A DNA stretch of 64,000 nt, from positions 1 through 64,000 of the forward strand of contig NZ_JAMHJQ010000012.1 of assembly GCF_023534745.1 (NCBI RefSeq), read 5' to 3'. Each line of letters begins with the position of its first letter. The stretch's first letter is position 1. The notes beneath the pieces are model-generated. The model saw nothing but the letters and a program-made list of their open reading frames with translations, did no database searches and was not told the origin of the DNA. This stretch comes from Streptomyces sp. 35G-GA-8. GTDB taxonomy: Bacteria > Actinomycetota > Actinomycetes > Streptomycetales > Streptomycetaceae. The translations under genes and the position numbers were made by a program. Positions 25,669 to 33,953 of the stretch are shown piece after piece.

Positions 25669-28239
25669 CTATGCCGCGACCGCCTTGCGCTTGGCGGTGG
25701 TGCTGGCGAGGCGGAAGGACTGGGTGCCGGTTTCAATGATGTGGGCCTCGAAGGTGAGCCGGTCGACGAAGGCCTGGCAGAGCCGCTTGTCCGTGAAGGT
25801 CTGGTCCCACTCGGTGAACGGCCTGTTCGAGGCGATCGCGATCGCGTGCCGTTCCTCGCGCTCAGTGAAGATCTGGAACAGCAGCTCGGCGCCGTGCCGG
25901 TCGAGCTTGACGTAGCCAAGCTCGTCCATGCAGAGCGGGTCGACCCGGCCGTATTTCTTGATCGTGCGGCCCAGCTGCTTGTCGCTCGCGGCTTCGGCAA
26001 GCTCGTTCACCAGGTTCGCCGCGGTGGTGTAGCGGACGCGTCCGCCGGCCTCGGCGATCGCGGTGCCCAACCCGATCAGTAGGTGCGACTTGCCGGTGCC
26101 GGAGTCACCGATCAGGCAGAGCGGGTTGCCCGCCTGGACCCAGGCGGGCTGGGTGAGGGTGTTGATCACCTCTTGCGGGACGTTGGGGTTCTTCGAGAAG
26201 TCGAAGTCCTCGATCCGCTTCGGCCGCGGGAGATTGGCCTCCTTGACCCGGCGGACCTTGCGGCGGGCGTCACGGTCCTCGCACTCGCTCTCCAGCAGAT
26301 CGGCCAGGAAGTCCGCGTAGGACGCGTGCTCGCGCAGGGCCTGGGTGACGAACTCTTCCCAGCGCGTACGGACCCCAGACAGGCCCAGGCTCCGGCAGGC
26401 CGCGTCGATCGTCTCTGACGGGTTGGGCCCGCGCTGGCCGGGCAGGCCGGGCAGGCCGGGCAGGCCGGGCAGGCCGGGCAGGCCGGGCAGGCCGGGCAGG
26501 CCGGGCAGGCCGAAGGAACCCCACCGCCCCGTGGTCGCAGGGGCGGGGGTGGTGCTCTGCGTCATGCTGAGCCTTTGGATAGAGAGCAACTGGCCGTAGG
26601 CGGCCAGCGATGGTTCAGGCCGGGAGTCCGGCGGCACGACGGGACGCCGTCGTGGCAACGAGATGACCTGGGCCGGATCGGCTTCCGGCTCCGCCGGCTC
26701 CGATGTGTCGGGCTCGGCCGTGGCCGTGGCCGTGGTGGTGGGTGGGGCGATGACGGCCGGTGGCGGACCACCGGCAGCGGCGACAGCCTTGCGGGCCTCG
26801 ATGGCCACCAGGTCCGGCGAGACCGACCCCGCCTCAAGGACCGCGGCCATGCCCGCGACGACGGCTGCGCCGGGCAGCCGACGGTGCAGCAGCAGGACCT
26901 CGATCAGGGCCCGGGTGCCCTCGGAGCGTCCGTGGGCCTCGCGGGCCGCGGCCCAGAACGCGTCGTGGGTCGCGGTGAACTGCCCACTCTCGCGGGCCGC
27001 GGCGAGGCCGGTGGAGTGCTTCAGGGCGCCGGGCTTGTGCCGCAGGATCTCCAGGTAGTGGTCCAGCAGGTCCCTGAAGCCGTAACGGCCCGCCAGACGC
27101 GGGTGGCGGACCACGATCTCGTTGCGGTCGAAGACCCAGACCTCGTCCGCTCGCAGCGAGACACGGACGTTGGTCCCGATGAAGCGGGCCGGGACCGAGT
27201 ACTTGTTCTGTCGGACCGTGATCCGGGACGTCTTGTCGACCTTCGGCGTCAGCGTCAGGCCGATGTCGAAGTCCTCGAACGGCAACGGGGCCAGCAGCGG
27301 CGCCTCGTAGTCGAAGTCGAAGCCCACCGAGGTGGGCCGGTTGTCGACGTGCCGGGCATCCTCGGCGATCTCGATCTGCTCGATCTTCTCGTTCAGTTCG
27401 GCGAGCGTGTCGACCTCGGGAACCGGGACCAGGTGCGAGCGGCGGAAACGCCCGCCCTCGTGCTCGACCCCGCCCTTCTCATGGGCGCCCTCGACCCCGG
27501 GACGGCAGTAGAACGCGTCGAATCCGTAGTGCGAGCGGAAAGCTACCCACCTCTGCGACTCCACCCGGGAGCGGCCGAAGCAGACCTGCGAGACCGCCGG
27601 CTTCAGGTTGTCGTAACGGATGTGCCTGGTCGGGACGTCGCCCAGGATCCGGAAGGCGTCCACGTGCCCCTGCATGAAGGCTTCCTGCCCGGCCGTGGAG
27701 AACACCCGGTGGACCGCTTTGCCCGAATACGACAGCCGCAGTGTGAACAGTTGGCAGGCCATCGGCTTGCCGTCGACCCGCACCCAGACCTCGGCGAAGT
27801 CGACCTCGGCCTCCTCGCCGGGCCGGTGGAGCTGCGGAACCATGCCCTCGGTCAGCATCCGGGCCCGCTCGGCCTCTTCCCGGATCTGCGGTCGGCGCAC
27901 CCGCAAGTAGTCGTTGAGGATGCTGTAGGCGACGGTGAACCCGTACTCGTCCCGCAGCCGGTCCATGATCCGCTTGTTGGTATGGCGCTGCTTCGGCGGC
28001 GCGGTCAGATCCGCCCGCAGCATCTCGTCGATCCAGCCCTTGCTCTGGTCAAGGACCGAACGGCGCGTCTCGATCGGCTTCCGTGCAGGTGGCAGTGCAC
28101 TGTCCAACGCCTGGCGCACCACCCGGCGGTGCACTCCGTAACGCCGAGCCAGACTCCGGACCGAAGCGTTCTCCAGCCTCCGGTCACGACGAATCCGCTC
28201 GAACAACTCAACACGCCGCAAAACCCGGCCTCCTGACAC
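25669..28239 (-). CDS. IstA-IstB fusion protein of an IS21-family element
   Basis: A single 856-residue frame. Residues 1-558 are IstA: a helix-turn-helix (ENASVRSLARRYGVHRRVVR), an rve-type DDE core (EEAEVDFAEVWVRVDG, then HIRYDNLKPAV, then GAHEKGGVEHEGGRFRR) and a C-terminal domain. Residues 559-856 are IstB: an AAA+ ATPase with Walker A CLIGDSGTGKSHLLIG, Walker B DPLCMDELGYVKLD and sensor IAIASNRPFTEWDQ. Normally istA and istB are separate overlapping genes; here no stop lies between them. The joint carries eight 9-base repeats giving a Leu-Pro-Gly tract. The start may be the TTG a few codons in, behind AGGAGG. An internal ATG at 26565 could still give free IstB. Confidence 0.85.
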   Translation of the reverse strand: MSGGRVLRRVELFERIRRDRRLENASVRSLARRYGVHRRVVRQALDSALPPARKPIETRRSVLDQSKGWIDEMLRADLTAPPKQRHTNKRIMDRLRDEYGFTVAYSILNDYLRVRRPQIREEAERARMLTEGMVPQLHRPGEEAEVDFAEVWVRVDGKPMACQLFTLRLSYSGKAVHRVFSTAGQEAFMQGHVDAFRILGDVPTRHIRYDNLKPAVSQVCFGRSRVESQRWVAFRSHYGFDAFYCRPGVEGAHEKGGVEHEGGRFRRSHLVPVPEVDTLAELNEKIEQIEIAEDARHVDNRPTSVGFDFDYEAPLLAPLPFEDFDIGLTLTPKVDKTSRITVRQNKYSVPARFIGTNVRVSLRADEVWVFDRNEIVVRHPRLAGRYGFRDLLDHYLEILRHKPGALKHSTGLAAARESGQFTATHDAFWAAAREAHGRSEGTRALIEVLLLHRRLPGAAVVAGMAAVLEAGSVSPDLVAIEARKAVAAAGGPPPAVIAPPTTTATATAEPDTSEPAEPEADPAQVISLPRRRPVVPPDSRPEPSLAAYGQLLSIQRLSMTQSTTPAPATTGRWGSFGLPGLPGLPGLPGLPGLPGLPGLPGQRGPNPSETIDAACRSLGLSGVRTRWEEFVTQALREHASYADFLADLLESECEDRDARRKVRRVKEANLPRPKRIEDFDFSKNPNVPQEVINTLTQPAWVQAGNPLCLIGDSGTGKSHLLIGLGTAIAEAGGRVRYTTAANLVNELAEAASDKQLGRTIKKYGRVDPLCMDELGYVKLDRHGAELLFQIFTEREERHAIAIASNRPFTEWDQTFTDKRLCQAFVDRLTFEAHIIETGTQSFRLASTTAKRKAVAA
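26441..26512. repeat. Nine-base tandem repeat inside istAB
   Basis: Eight uninterrupted copies of GGCAGGCCG encode a Leu-Pro-Gly collagen-like linker just after the start of the IstB part. Copy-number change would not break the frame. Confidence 0.95.
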
Positions 28240-28325
28240 GGCCAGCTGACAACCCGCACAGCGTGATCCCGGCCACGAACCCGGGTCAATCCGGCATTAC
28301 CCCAAACGAGTGCATCCCACCCGAT

Positions 28326-28380
28326 CAACTGCCGGGTGGGGCCAAAACAATCCGTTCCTCACCCGGGGCCAGAACAACCC
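28326..28380. repeat. IS21-type right end
   Basis: Reading inward, TTGTTCTGGCCCCGGG and GGATTGTTTTGGCCCCACCC lie within 50 bases. They match the repeats at the left end in inverted orientation. Confidence 0.7.
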
Positions 28381-28399
28381 GGTACCCCGGGGCCCAAAG

Positions 28400-29125
28400 A
28401 GGCCGCCCTAAACAGGCTGGTGCGCTCGACGAGCGTGGCGACCGCCGAGGGCCGGGTACCCATCACAAGGTCGCCCTCCCAATGACCGGGGACCTCGCGG
28501 TCCTTGACCTCAGCGGGGCGCGCCGTGATGGACACCATGCCGCGGATGACGCCCCGCCCGGCAGGCCGGCGGGCGATCTTCGGACGGCGCATGGGCCTGG
28601 CTGACCGCAGGCGCTGAGTGAGGCTGCGGTCGATCGCCTGGCGTCGGCGCGGGTCGTGGAGCGAGAGGTAGATCGCTTCGTGCGAGATCCGCGTGGCGCT
28701 CTCACCGGGGAACTGGCGTCGCAGCCACCCTGCGATCTGCTCGGGAGACCAGCCCAGAGCCGGCTTGGCCTCCACCAGTGCGCGCAGAGCCGGTCGTTGG
28801 GCGAGCTTGGCCTGCTTGGGCCGGCGCCCGCGCGCGTAGGCGGCCGCATCGGCGAATGGGGCACGGTAACGGTCCCGGCCGCCGTTGCGGCGATCTCGCG
28901 GGAGACGCTCGACGGCGATCTGCCCAGTCGCCTGGCCACCTGCCGGGCGGATTCCCCGGCGGCGATGCCGCGGGATATCTCTTCGCGCTCGCTGCCGCGG
29001 GGTGAGGCGGATGCCGCCGCTTCGGTGCAGGAACCGACAGGCGTGCCGCATCAGTGCCCCGAGCGCCCGCCCGATCGAGCTGAACGACTGCCCCTCGCGC
29101 CGGCCTCTCCAGATCTCACCCCGCT
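28400..29125 (-). pseudogene. IS30-family transposase remnant
   Basis: Minus-strand frames recover an IS30 transposase from its N-terminus (SSIGRALGALMRHACRFLHR, LTPRQRAR) through the helix-turn-helix SARQVARRLGRSPSSVSREI and LGWSPEQIAGWLRRQFPGES. It continues to PGHWEGDLVMG and TLVERTSLF. Two frameshifts flank the helix-turn-helix. The gene is cut after ERTSLF by the IS21-type end, losing the last catalytic residues. Confidence 0.82.
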
Positions 29126-29217
29126 GAGCCGGCGAAACCCGTAGTCACGCACCTGTTCCTCCACGACATGTGCCGCTGAGTGGAGGTGTCGCGGATGTTG
29201 AGCATCGCGCGCCAGTG

Positions 29218-29871
29218 TCAACGTTCCCGCTTCGGGTCAGGCTGGCGGGTCGGAGTGTATCTGGCGAGCATGGTCTGGACCGCCTGTTCGACGGCGTCGT
29301 GGATGTCGGAGGCTGTGGGGTTCCAGTCGGTCAGCAGCATGCGGGGCCACAGGACGTAGTTGGCGATCATGCCGAGGAACTGGTTCGCGGCGCTCACCGC
29401 GTCCGGGACATCAGCGTTGCCCGCCTCGTGCTCGGATTCCAAGTAGTGCTGAACGGAGGTGAAGTAGGGCAGTTTGCCGAGCTGGAACTGCATCCGTCCC
29501 AGTTCGGGGAAGCGAGGCAGTTCGGCGATGACGATCCGGAACAGGGCTGTCATGCCGGGCCGGCCGACCAGGTCGGCATAGCGGTGGCCGACGATTGTCA
29601 GTCCGGAGCGCAGATCTCCGGGCTGTGGCCGCGCGGCAGCGTCCTCGGCGTCACGCTGCCAGGATTCGGTGACGATGGCCTCGAAGAGGGCCGCCTTGGT
29701 GGGGAACCGCTTGAACAGGGTGGACTTCGAGACCCCGGCCGCTTCGGCGATCCGGGCCAGTGAGGTGCCGTCGTAGCCGCGATCCAGGAACAGTTCTGTG
29801 GCTGCTGTGGTGATCGCCTCGCGTTTCTGCTGAGCGAGTCTGCGGTGGTGTGCGGAGAGTTCTGCTGCCAT
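29218..29871 (-). CDS. TetR-family regulator, divergent to an SDR gene
   Basis: A 217-residue regulator. The N-terminal domain has REAITTAATELFLDRGYDGT, SLARIAEAAGVSKSTLFKRF and PTKAALFEAIV, a standard TetR helix-turn-helix. The C-terminal domain (MTALFRIVIAELPRFPELGR) matches the AefR-like subgroup. The gene is transcribed away from the SDR gene at 30021, and two matching palindromes lie in the 149-base gap. It should repress both genes until a ligand, perhaps the SDR substrate, is bound. Confidence 0.9.
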   Translation of the reverse strand: MAAELSAHHRRLAQQKREAITTAATELFLDRGYDGTSLARIAEAAGVSKSTLFKRFPTKAALFEAIVTESWQRDAEDAAARPQPGDLRSGLTIVGHRYADLVGRPGMTALFRIVIAELPRFPELGRMQFQLGKLPYFTSVQHYLESEHEAGNADVPDAVSAANQFLGMIANYVLWPRMLLTDWNPTASDIHDAVEQAVQTMLARYTPTRQPDPKRER

Positions 29872-29896
29872 GCGGACAGTATGCCGCAGACCCGAG

Positions 29897-29965
29897 GCGA
29901 GTCACTTGACTCGCATCTTTAGTCCTGCTTACGGTTACGCAAGCAAGGCGAGTCGAGTGACTCGC
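29897..29965. promoter_or_regulatory. Two TetR operators between divergent TetR and SDR genes
   Basis: GCGAGTCACTTGACTCGC (29897-29914) and GCGAGTCGAGTGACTCGC (29948-29965) share the arms GCGAGTC and GACTCGC. Their centres are 51 bases apart, about five helical turns. One would cover each divergent promoter. Confidence 0.85.
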
Positions 29966-30020
29966 CTCCTATCTGTGGCCCCGGCTGAGTTCCGGTAGCC
30001 GCGCGGAGGAGGAACAGTTC

Positions 30021-30779
30021 ATGACAATCAATAAGATCGCTTTGGTGACCGGCGCGAATCGCGGCCTCGGACGTGGCGCGGCCATCGCTCTGGCCAGACG
30101 CGGGGTGCGGGTCCTGGTCACCCACCGCGGTGACGCGGCCGGGGCTGAGAAGACGGTGGAACAGGTGCAGGCGGTGGGTGGGACTGCCGCTGCTCTCCGG
30201 CTCGACATCAGCGACGTCGCCTCTTTCGCGTCCTTCACCACCGAACTGAGCGAGCAGCTGGGACGCTGGGGTACTTCGCGGCTCGACATCTTGGTCAACA
30301 ACGCGGGAGTGGGGATATTCGGACCGCTGGAGGACGTCACGATCGACGACTTCGACACGGTGATGGGTACCAACGTCCGGGGCACGTTCTTCCTCATTCA
30401 GTCACTTGTGCCGCTGCTGACCCGAGGCGGCCGCGTCATCAACGTCTCGACGTCACTGACCCGCCACACCAGCCCCGCCACCTCGGTCTACTCCGCCTCG
30501 AAGGCCGCCGTCGAAGCCTTGAGCCGTACCCTCGCCGCCGAACTCGGCCCGCGCGGAATCCGGGTCAACTCCATCGCCCCGGGACCGACCGCCACCGATT
30601 TCAACGGTGGAGCGATGCGGGACGACGCCGGGATGCGCCAGGTTCTGGCCGGACAGACCGCGCTCGGCCGCGTCGGCGAACCTGAGGAGATCGGCGACGC
30701 CATCGCCACGCTGGCCTCCGAGGGCCTGCGCTGGGTCACCGCCCAGCGCCTTGAGGTCTCCGGCGGCGCCCTCCTCTGA
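30021..30779 (+). CDS. Short-chain dehydrogenase/reductase
   Basis: A 252-residue NAD(P)-dependent oxidoreductase starting at ATG 30021 behind GGAGGAGGA. The cofactor motif is TGANRGLGRGAAIA, NNAGVGIFG follows, catalytic Ser is in NVSTSLTRHTS and the Tyr-x-x-x-Lys pair in YSASKAAVEA. It ends with the usual SEGLRWVTAQRLEVSGGALL. The residue after the second strand (THRG) suggests NADP preference. Function beyond SDR is not clear. Divergent to a TetR gene with paired operators. Confidence 0.92.
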   Translation: MTINKIALVTGANRGLGRGAAIALARRGVRVLVTHRGDAAGAEKTVEQVQAVGGTAAALRLDISDVASFASFTTELSEQLGRWGTSRLDILVNNAGVGIFGPLEDVTIDDFDTVMGTNVRGTFFLIQSLVPLLTRGGRVINVSTSLTRHTSPATSVYSASKAAVEALSRTLAAELGPRGIRVNSIAPGPTATDFNGGAMRDDAGMRQVLAGQTALGRVGEPEEIGDAIATLASEGLRWVTAQRLEVSGGALL

Positions 30780-30826
30780 GCGACCGGGCGACGGCCTATA
30801 GAGACGCAGGCAGCGACGGCCCCGAC

Positions 30827-31238
30827 TCACTCCCAGCCGGTCTCGTCCTCGTCCAGCTCCGGCGCATCAGGGGCCCGAAGCGGGCGCAGGACGCCGGCGG
30901 CGGGGGGCGAGGCGGTGAAGCTGTGGCGGCCGAGCAGGTTCAGGTACCGCGCTCGCCGTGGCACACATCCCGGGCGAGCTTGTGGCGGGACTCCTGCACG
31001 GTGAGCTGCCGGTTCATGAGCTGCCGGTTCATCTGACGGCGGTGGGTGTCGTCGACCGGGTCGACCGCGCGGAGCAGGTGTTCGGTCTTGGCGATGCGCC
31101 CGTACTCGGCGAACGCCTGCCCCAGCGGAGTCGGGCTCCCCTCGCGGCCGAACATCCGCAGCAGGTCGTAGGCGCGCACCTGGTGGTGACCAGGGAGCCG
31201 GCGACCTTCAGCATGTCCGGCCAGTGCGTGATCACCTT
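30827..31238 (-). pseudogene. C-terminal remnant of a Tn3-family transposase
   Basis: Minus-strand frames read ITHWPDMLKVAGSLVT, then (shifted) RAYDLLRMFGREGSPTPLGQ and EHLLRAVDPVDDTHRRQMNR, with a small in-frame duplication MNRQLMNRQL. They then jump across a deletion to LNLLGRHSFTASPPAAGVLR and an acidic end. It is the longest Tn3 remnant in the window and clearly dead. Its last segment matches 8560-8655. Confidence 0.8.
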
Positions 31239-31332
31239 GTTCAGGTCGGCCGGTTGCAGGCCAGGTCCTTCAGCGGATCCGAACAGGCCAACAGCGCCCG
31301 GGGCATTGCGCGTTGGTCGATCGACGCCGACG

Positions 31333-32232
31333 TCAAAGACCCTTCAGGACACGCTCAAGCGCCGACCGGCCTGTGGGCCCCCAGTTCGGCTTGCCGCCCG
31401 GCAGGCCGCGGTCCCCGTTCTGGCCCATCAGCATCAGGAACAGGCTCTTCATTGCGGCCAGCCCACGCGCCCGTCGGACCGCCGCCTCGTCCGCCTGCGC
31501 ATAGCTGTCGAAGAACCGCGAGGCGCCGCCCGTGGGGAGCAGTACCCAGGCGGTCGCAAGGTCCCAGGCCGGGTCGCCGGCGAAGACATCGCCGAAGTCG
31601 ATGACGCCCGCCAGTGTCCCCTCCGCGACGACGACGTTCGCGGGATGCAGGTCGCCGTGAACCCACACTCGCGGGCCCTCCCACCCGGGAGCCGCGGCCG
31701 CGTCGTCCCACACGGCCCGGATGTCGTCCTCGGCGAAGTGGCCGAGGTCCACGGCCCGCAGGAAGTGCTCGAAGTCCTCCGTGCATTCCTTGGGATGGCC
31801 GCCGCGGTCCGAGGGGTCCGGTGCTTCGGCGGGCGCCTCCACATGCAGTGCCTTGAGGAAGGCCGCCAGGATGTCGGCCGCATGGTCGCTGCGGGTGATC
31901 GAGCCGTGGTCCAGCGGCGTGCCCTCAACCCATGTCATGACGGTCCAGATCTTGGGGAAGCGCTCGGACGGCGCACCGTCCCGCACGGGGACCGGGATCG
32001 GCAGCGGCAGGCGCGAGGCAAGGGCCGGCAGCCACCGGCGCTCCTTGAGCTGCGGATCCGGGTTGGTGTCCATCCGCTGCATCCGGACCGCCAACTCGTC
32101 CCCGAGGCGCCACATCTGGTTGCCCCAGCCGCCCGCCACCTCGCGGATGGGCAGCGCGGCCAAGTCCGGATGCTGGTCCCGCAGCAGGTCGCGGACCAGA
32201 TCCTCGCTGATCTCAATCTCGGATTCGATCAT
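31333..32232 (-). CDS. Aminoglycoside/macrolide phosphotransferase-family protein
   Basis: A 299-residue APH-fold kinase. It has GGWGNQMWRLGDELAVRM (nucleotide loop and Lys/Arg position), IWTVMTWVEGTPLD (hinge), the catalytic loop VWVHGDLHPANVVV and the metal site GVIDFGDVFAGDPAWDLA. The family includes aminoglycoside and macrolide 2'-phosphotransferases and many uncharacterised relatives, so antibiotic resistance is possible but not established. Start ATG 32232. It stands alone, with its 3' end close to the Tn3 remnant. Confidence 0.85.
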   Translation of the reverse strand: MIESEIEISEDLVRDLLRDQHPDLAALPIREVAGGWGNQMWRLGDELAVRMQRMDTNPDPQLKERRWLPALASRLPLPIPVPVRDGAPSERFPKIWTVMTWVEGTPLDHGSITRSDHAADILAAFLKALHVEAPAEAPDPSDRGGHPKECTEDFEHFLRAVDLGHFAEDDIRAVWDDAAAAPGWEGPRVWVHGDLHPANVVVAEGTLAGVIDFGDVFAGDPAWDLATAWVLLPTGGASRFFDSYAQADEAAVRRARGLAAMKSLFLMLMGQNGDRGLPGGKPNWGPTGRSALERVLKGL

Positions 32233-32571
32233 GCGGAGTCACATTACTTGGCGCACACGGAGGCGACCACGTTCCCTGGGGGATCCAGCTCACTCGGTGG
32301 GGGCGGTGTCGGCGGTCACCGGCGCGTGGGAATCGGACTACCGGACCCGCCTCCGGAAGATGGCCACAACGGCCACAACAGCGGTGGACGACCTGCACGA
32401 CGAAATACGCGAGGCAACAGCAACTCGCGTGCCAATGTCTACGAGATCGGACGGCACGATGCTCGCGCAGTAGCGCCGGGTGGCATGATCATTCAGCGGC
32501 CTCGTACCCCGGCACGCCAACCGGCGGCCCCGGGTCGCACCGCGACAGCGGACCGAAGGAAAGGAACTGGC
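32233..32571. other. Divergent intergenic region
   Basis: The 339 bases lie between the phosphotransferase gene (minus) and the RibD/DHFR-like gene (plus) and should hold both promoters. I see no clear palindrome or further coding sequence. Confidence 0.45.
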
Positions 32572-33168
32572 GTGCGCAGACTCGTCCACTACATCGCCAC
32601 CACTCTCGATGGCTTCATCGCGGGCCCGGACGGCGCGGATCCCAGCGGTGCGGACGGCTTCTGGCCCATACCTGAGGACTACATCCAGCACCTCGTGGCC
32701 GAGTACCCGGAGACGCTGCCCGTCCAGGCCCGGCAGGCACTGTCCGTCACCGCGGAGGGCACGCACTTCGACACGGTGCTTGAGGGGCGGCGCAGCTACG
32801 AGATCGGTCTTGCGGCCGGAATCACCGACGCCTACCCCCACCTCCGTCACCTGGTATTCACCCGGACCCTGACCGAGAGCCCGGACCCGGCCGTCGAACT
32901 GGTCTCCGACGACCCGGTGGCAACCGTACGGGAACTCAAGGAGCAGGACGGCAAAGACATCTGGCTGCTCGGCGGCGCCGAACTGGCAGGCTCCCTCTAC
33001 ACCGAGATCGACACGCTGATCCTCAAACTCGGCCCGCTGACCATCGGCGACGGGATACCGCTGTTCTCCCGCAAGGCCGCTTTCGATCCGCGCACCTGGA
33101 CGCTCACCGACCACACCGTCCTCAAGAGCGGCGCGGTGTTCCTCACCTACACACGCGTCAACGGCTGA
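32572..33168 (+). CDS. Dihydrofolate reductase-family (RibD C-terminal-like) protein
   Basis: A 198-residue protein starting at the GTG at 32572 behind AAGGAAC. It shows RRLVHYIATTLDGFIAGPDG at the N-terminus, HFDTVLEGRRSYEIGL, then DIWLLGGAELAGSLYTEIDT, typical of the small RibD_C/DHFR-like proteins. These bind NADPH and reduce mostly unknown substrates. Complete and without neighbours in an operon. Confidence 0.88.
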   Translation: MRRLVHYIATTLDGFIAGPDGADPSGADGFWPIPEDYIQHLVAEYPETLPVQARQALSVTAEGTHFDTVLEGRRSYEIGLAAGITDAYPHLRHLVFTRTLTESPDPAVELVSDDPVATVRELKEQDGKDIWLLGGAELAGSLYTEIDTLILKLGPLTIGDGIPLFSRKAAFDPRTWTLTDHTVLKSGAVFLTYTRVNG

Positions 33169-33220
33169 ACACTCCAGACAGGCGGCGCTTGTCCCGGACC
33201 GGACACGCGGATACGCCGTA

Positions 33221-33306
33221 CGCGGACACGCTCAATGGGTCACACAAGCGCCGCCCTCGCCGCAAACCACACACGGACGACTGCAAGCCAATGCAGTGGA
33301 GGGAGT
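33221..33306. repeat. Dispersed repeat, copy 2
   Basis: This copy matches 17212-17300 (shared CAAACCACACACGGACGACT and GCAAGCCAATGCAGT). It lies 52 bases after the RibD/DHFR-like gene. Confidence 0.7.
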
Positions 33307-33459
33307 CGCGCAACTCGGGCCTCTCGCTGGTCTTGTGACGCGAATCCCGAATGCGGCCGGCATCAGATCGAAGTCCATGTGCGCATGATGCCGAACGTGC
33401 CCGCCAGCACGCGATCACCCTGCTTGCCCACGGCTGCCTAACCCCCGTGACGACCGACC

Positions 33460-33891
33460 TCAGACGGACCACGCGGGCGGTGGGATTTTGCCGGGGACAG
33501 CACCATCGGCGAACCGGCGTATCCGCTCCTCTTCCGCGCTCTCATCGGTGGCATCGTAGTGCCGCACTTGGTTCCACCAGCGGTCGTGATCGAAGCCGTC
33601 GCGGTGGTTGAAGGAACGTGCGGTGCTGCGCAACCGCTGCCACTCACGCACGATCGCGGCCCGTTGCCACGGCTCGGGCTGCTCCAGCCGGAGGAGAGTG
33701 TGCAGGAACGCCGCCGAGTCACTGACCAGGATAAGCAGGGACTGCATCGCGAAGGACGTCTCGCCGGTTGCACCTACTTCCTTGTATACCCGCCCCAACT
33801 GTACGTTGAGGAACGTCGTCAAGGCGATGACGTCTTCGTGCGTGAGGTCGGCGGCGTAGGCAAGGGTGGGCTCGGACTGTGGGCTTGTCAT
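33460..33891 (-). CDS. Hypothetical protein
   Basis: A 143-residue frame starting at ATG 33891, with GGGAGG about 11 bases before. The sequence is helical: LTHEDVIALTTFLNVQLGRV, AMQSLLILVSDSAAFLHTLL and a C-terminal region rich in charged and aromatic residues (NHRDGFDHDRWWNQVRHYDA). No motif is known to me. It is probably a soluble helical-bundle protein. Confidence 0.6.
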   Translation of the reverse strand: MTSPQSEPTLAYAADLTHEDVIALTTFLNVQLGRVYKEVGATGETSFAMQSLLILVSDSAAFLHTLLRLEQPEPWQRAAIVREWQRLRSTARSFNHRDGFDHDRWWNQVRHYDATDESAEEERIRRFADGAVPGKIPPPAWSV

Positions 33892-33953
33892 GCGAACGGG
33901 GCCTCCCGTTTGGTCGCGCGTTCTGGGACCTGCCCGTCCGTGACGGGCCACGT

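Larger units (their letters stand above)
22845..28380 (-). mobile_element. IS21-type element with extra genes between its end and istB
   Basis: Both edges carry multiple GGCCCCAC-containing repeats. A matched inverted pair, GAACGGATTGTT(C/T)TGGCC, lies at about 22938-22960 and 28338-28362. IstA begins about 90 bases from the right end, as usual. On the left, 2.7 kb with a membrane-protein ORF, a hydrolase and a TetR gene separate istB from the end; ordinary IS21 elements have almost nothing there. The flanks differ (Tn3 fragment left, IS30 fragment right), so no target duplication can be shown. The left end may therefore belong to a second, mostly lost copy. Confidence 0.55.

Noticed and set aside
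26441-26512. Possible CRISPR or regulatory repeat
   Set aside because: The units are 9 bases, contiguous without spacers, and encode an in-frame Leu-Pro-Gly tract.
26575-28236. A 550-codon plus-strand frame opposite istAB
   Set aside because: Its composition mirrors the IstA codons on the other strand and it has no domain. It is an antisense open frame.
30958-33168. A 736-codon plus-strand frame
   Set aside because: The first 538 codons are antisense to the Tn3 remnant and the phosphotransferase gene; only the RibD/DHFR-like end is real.
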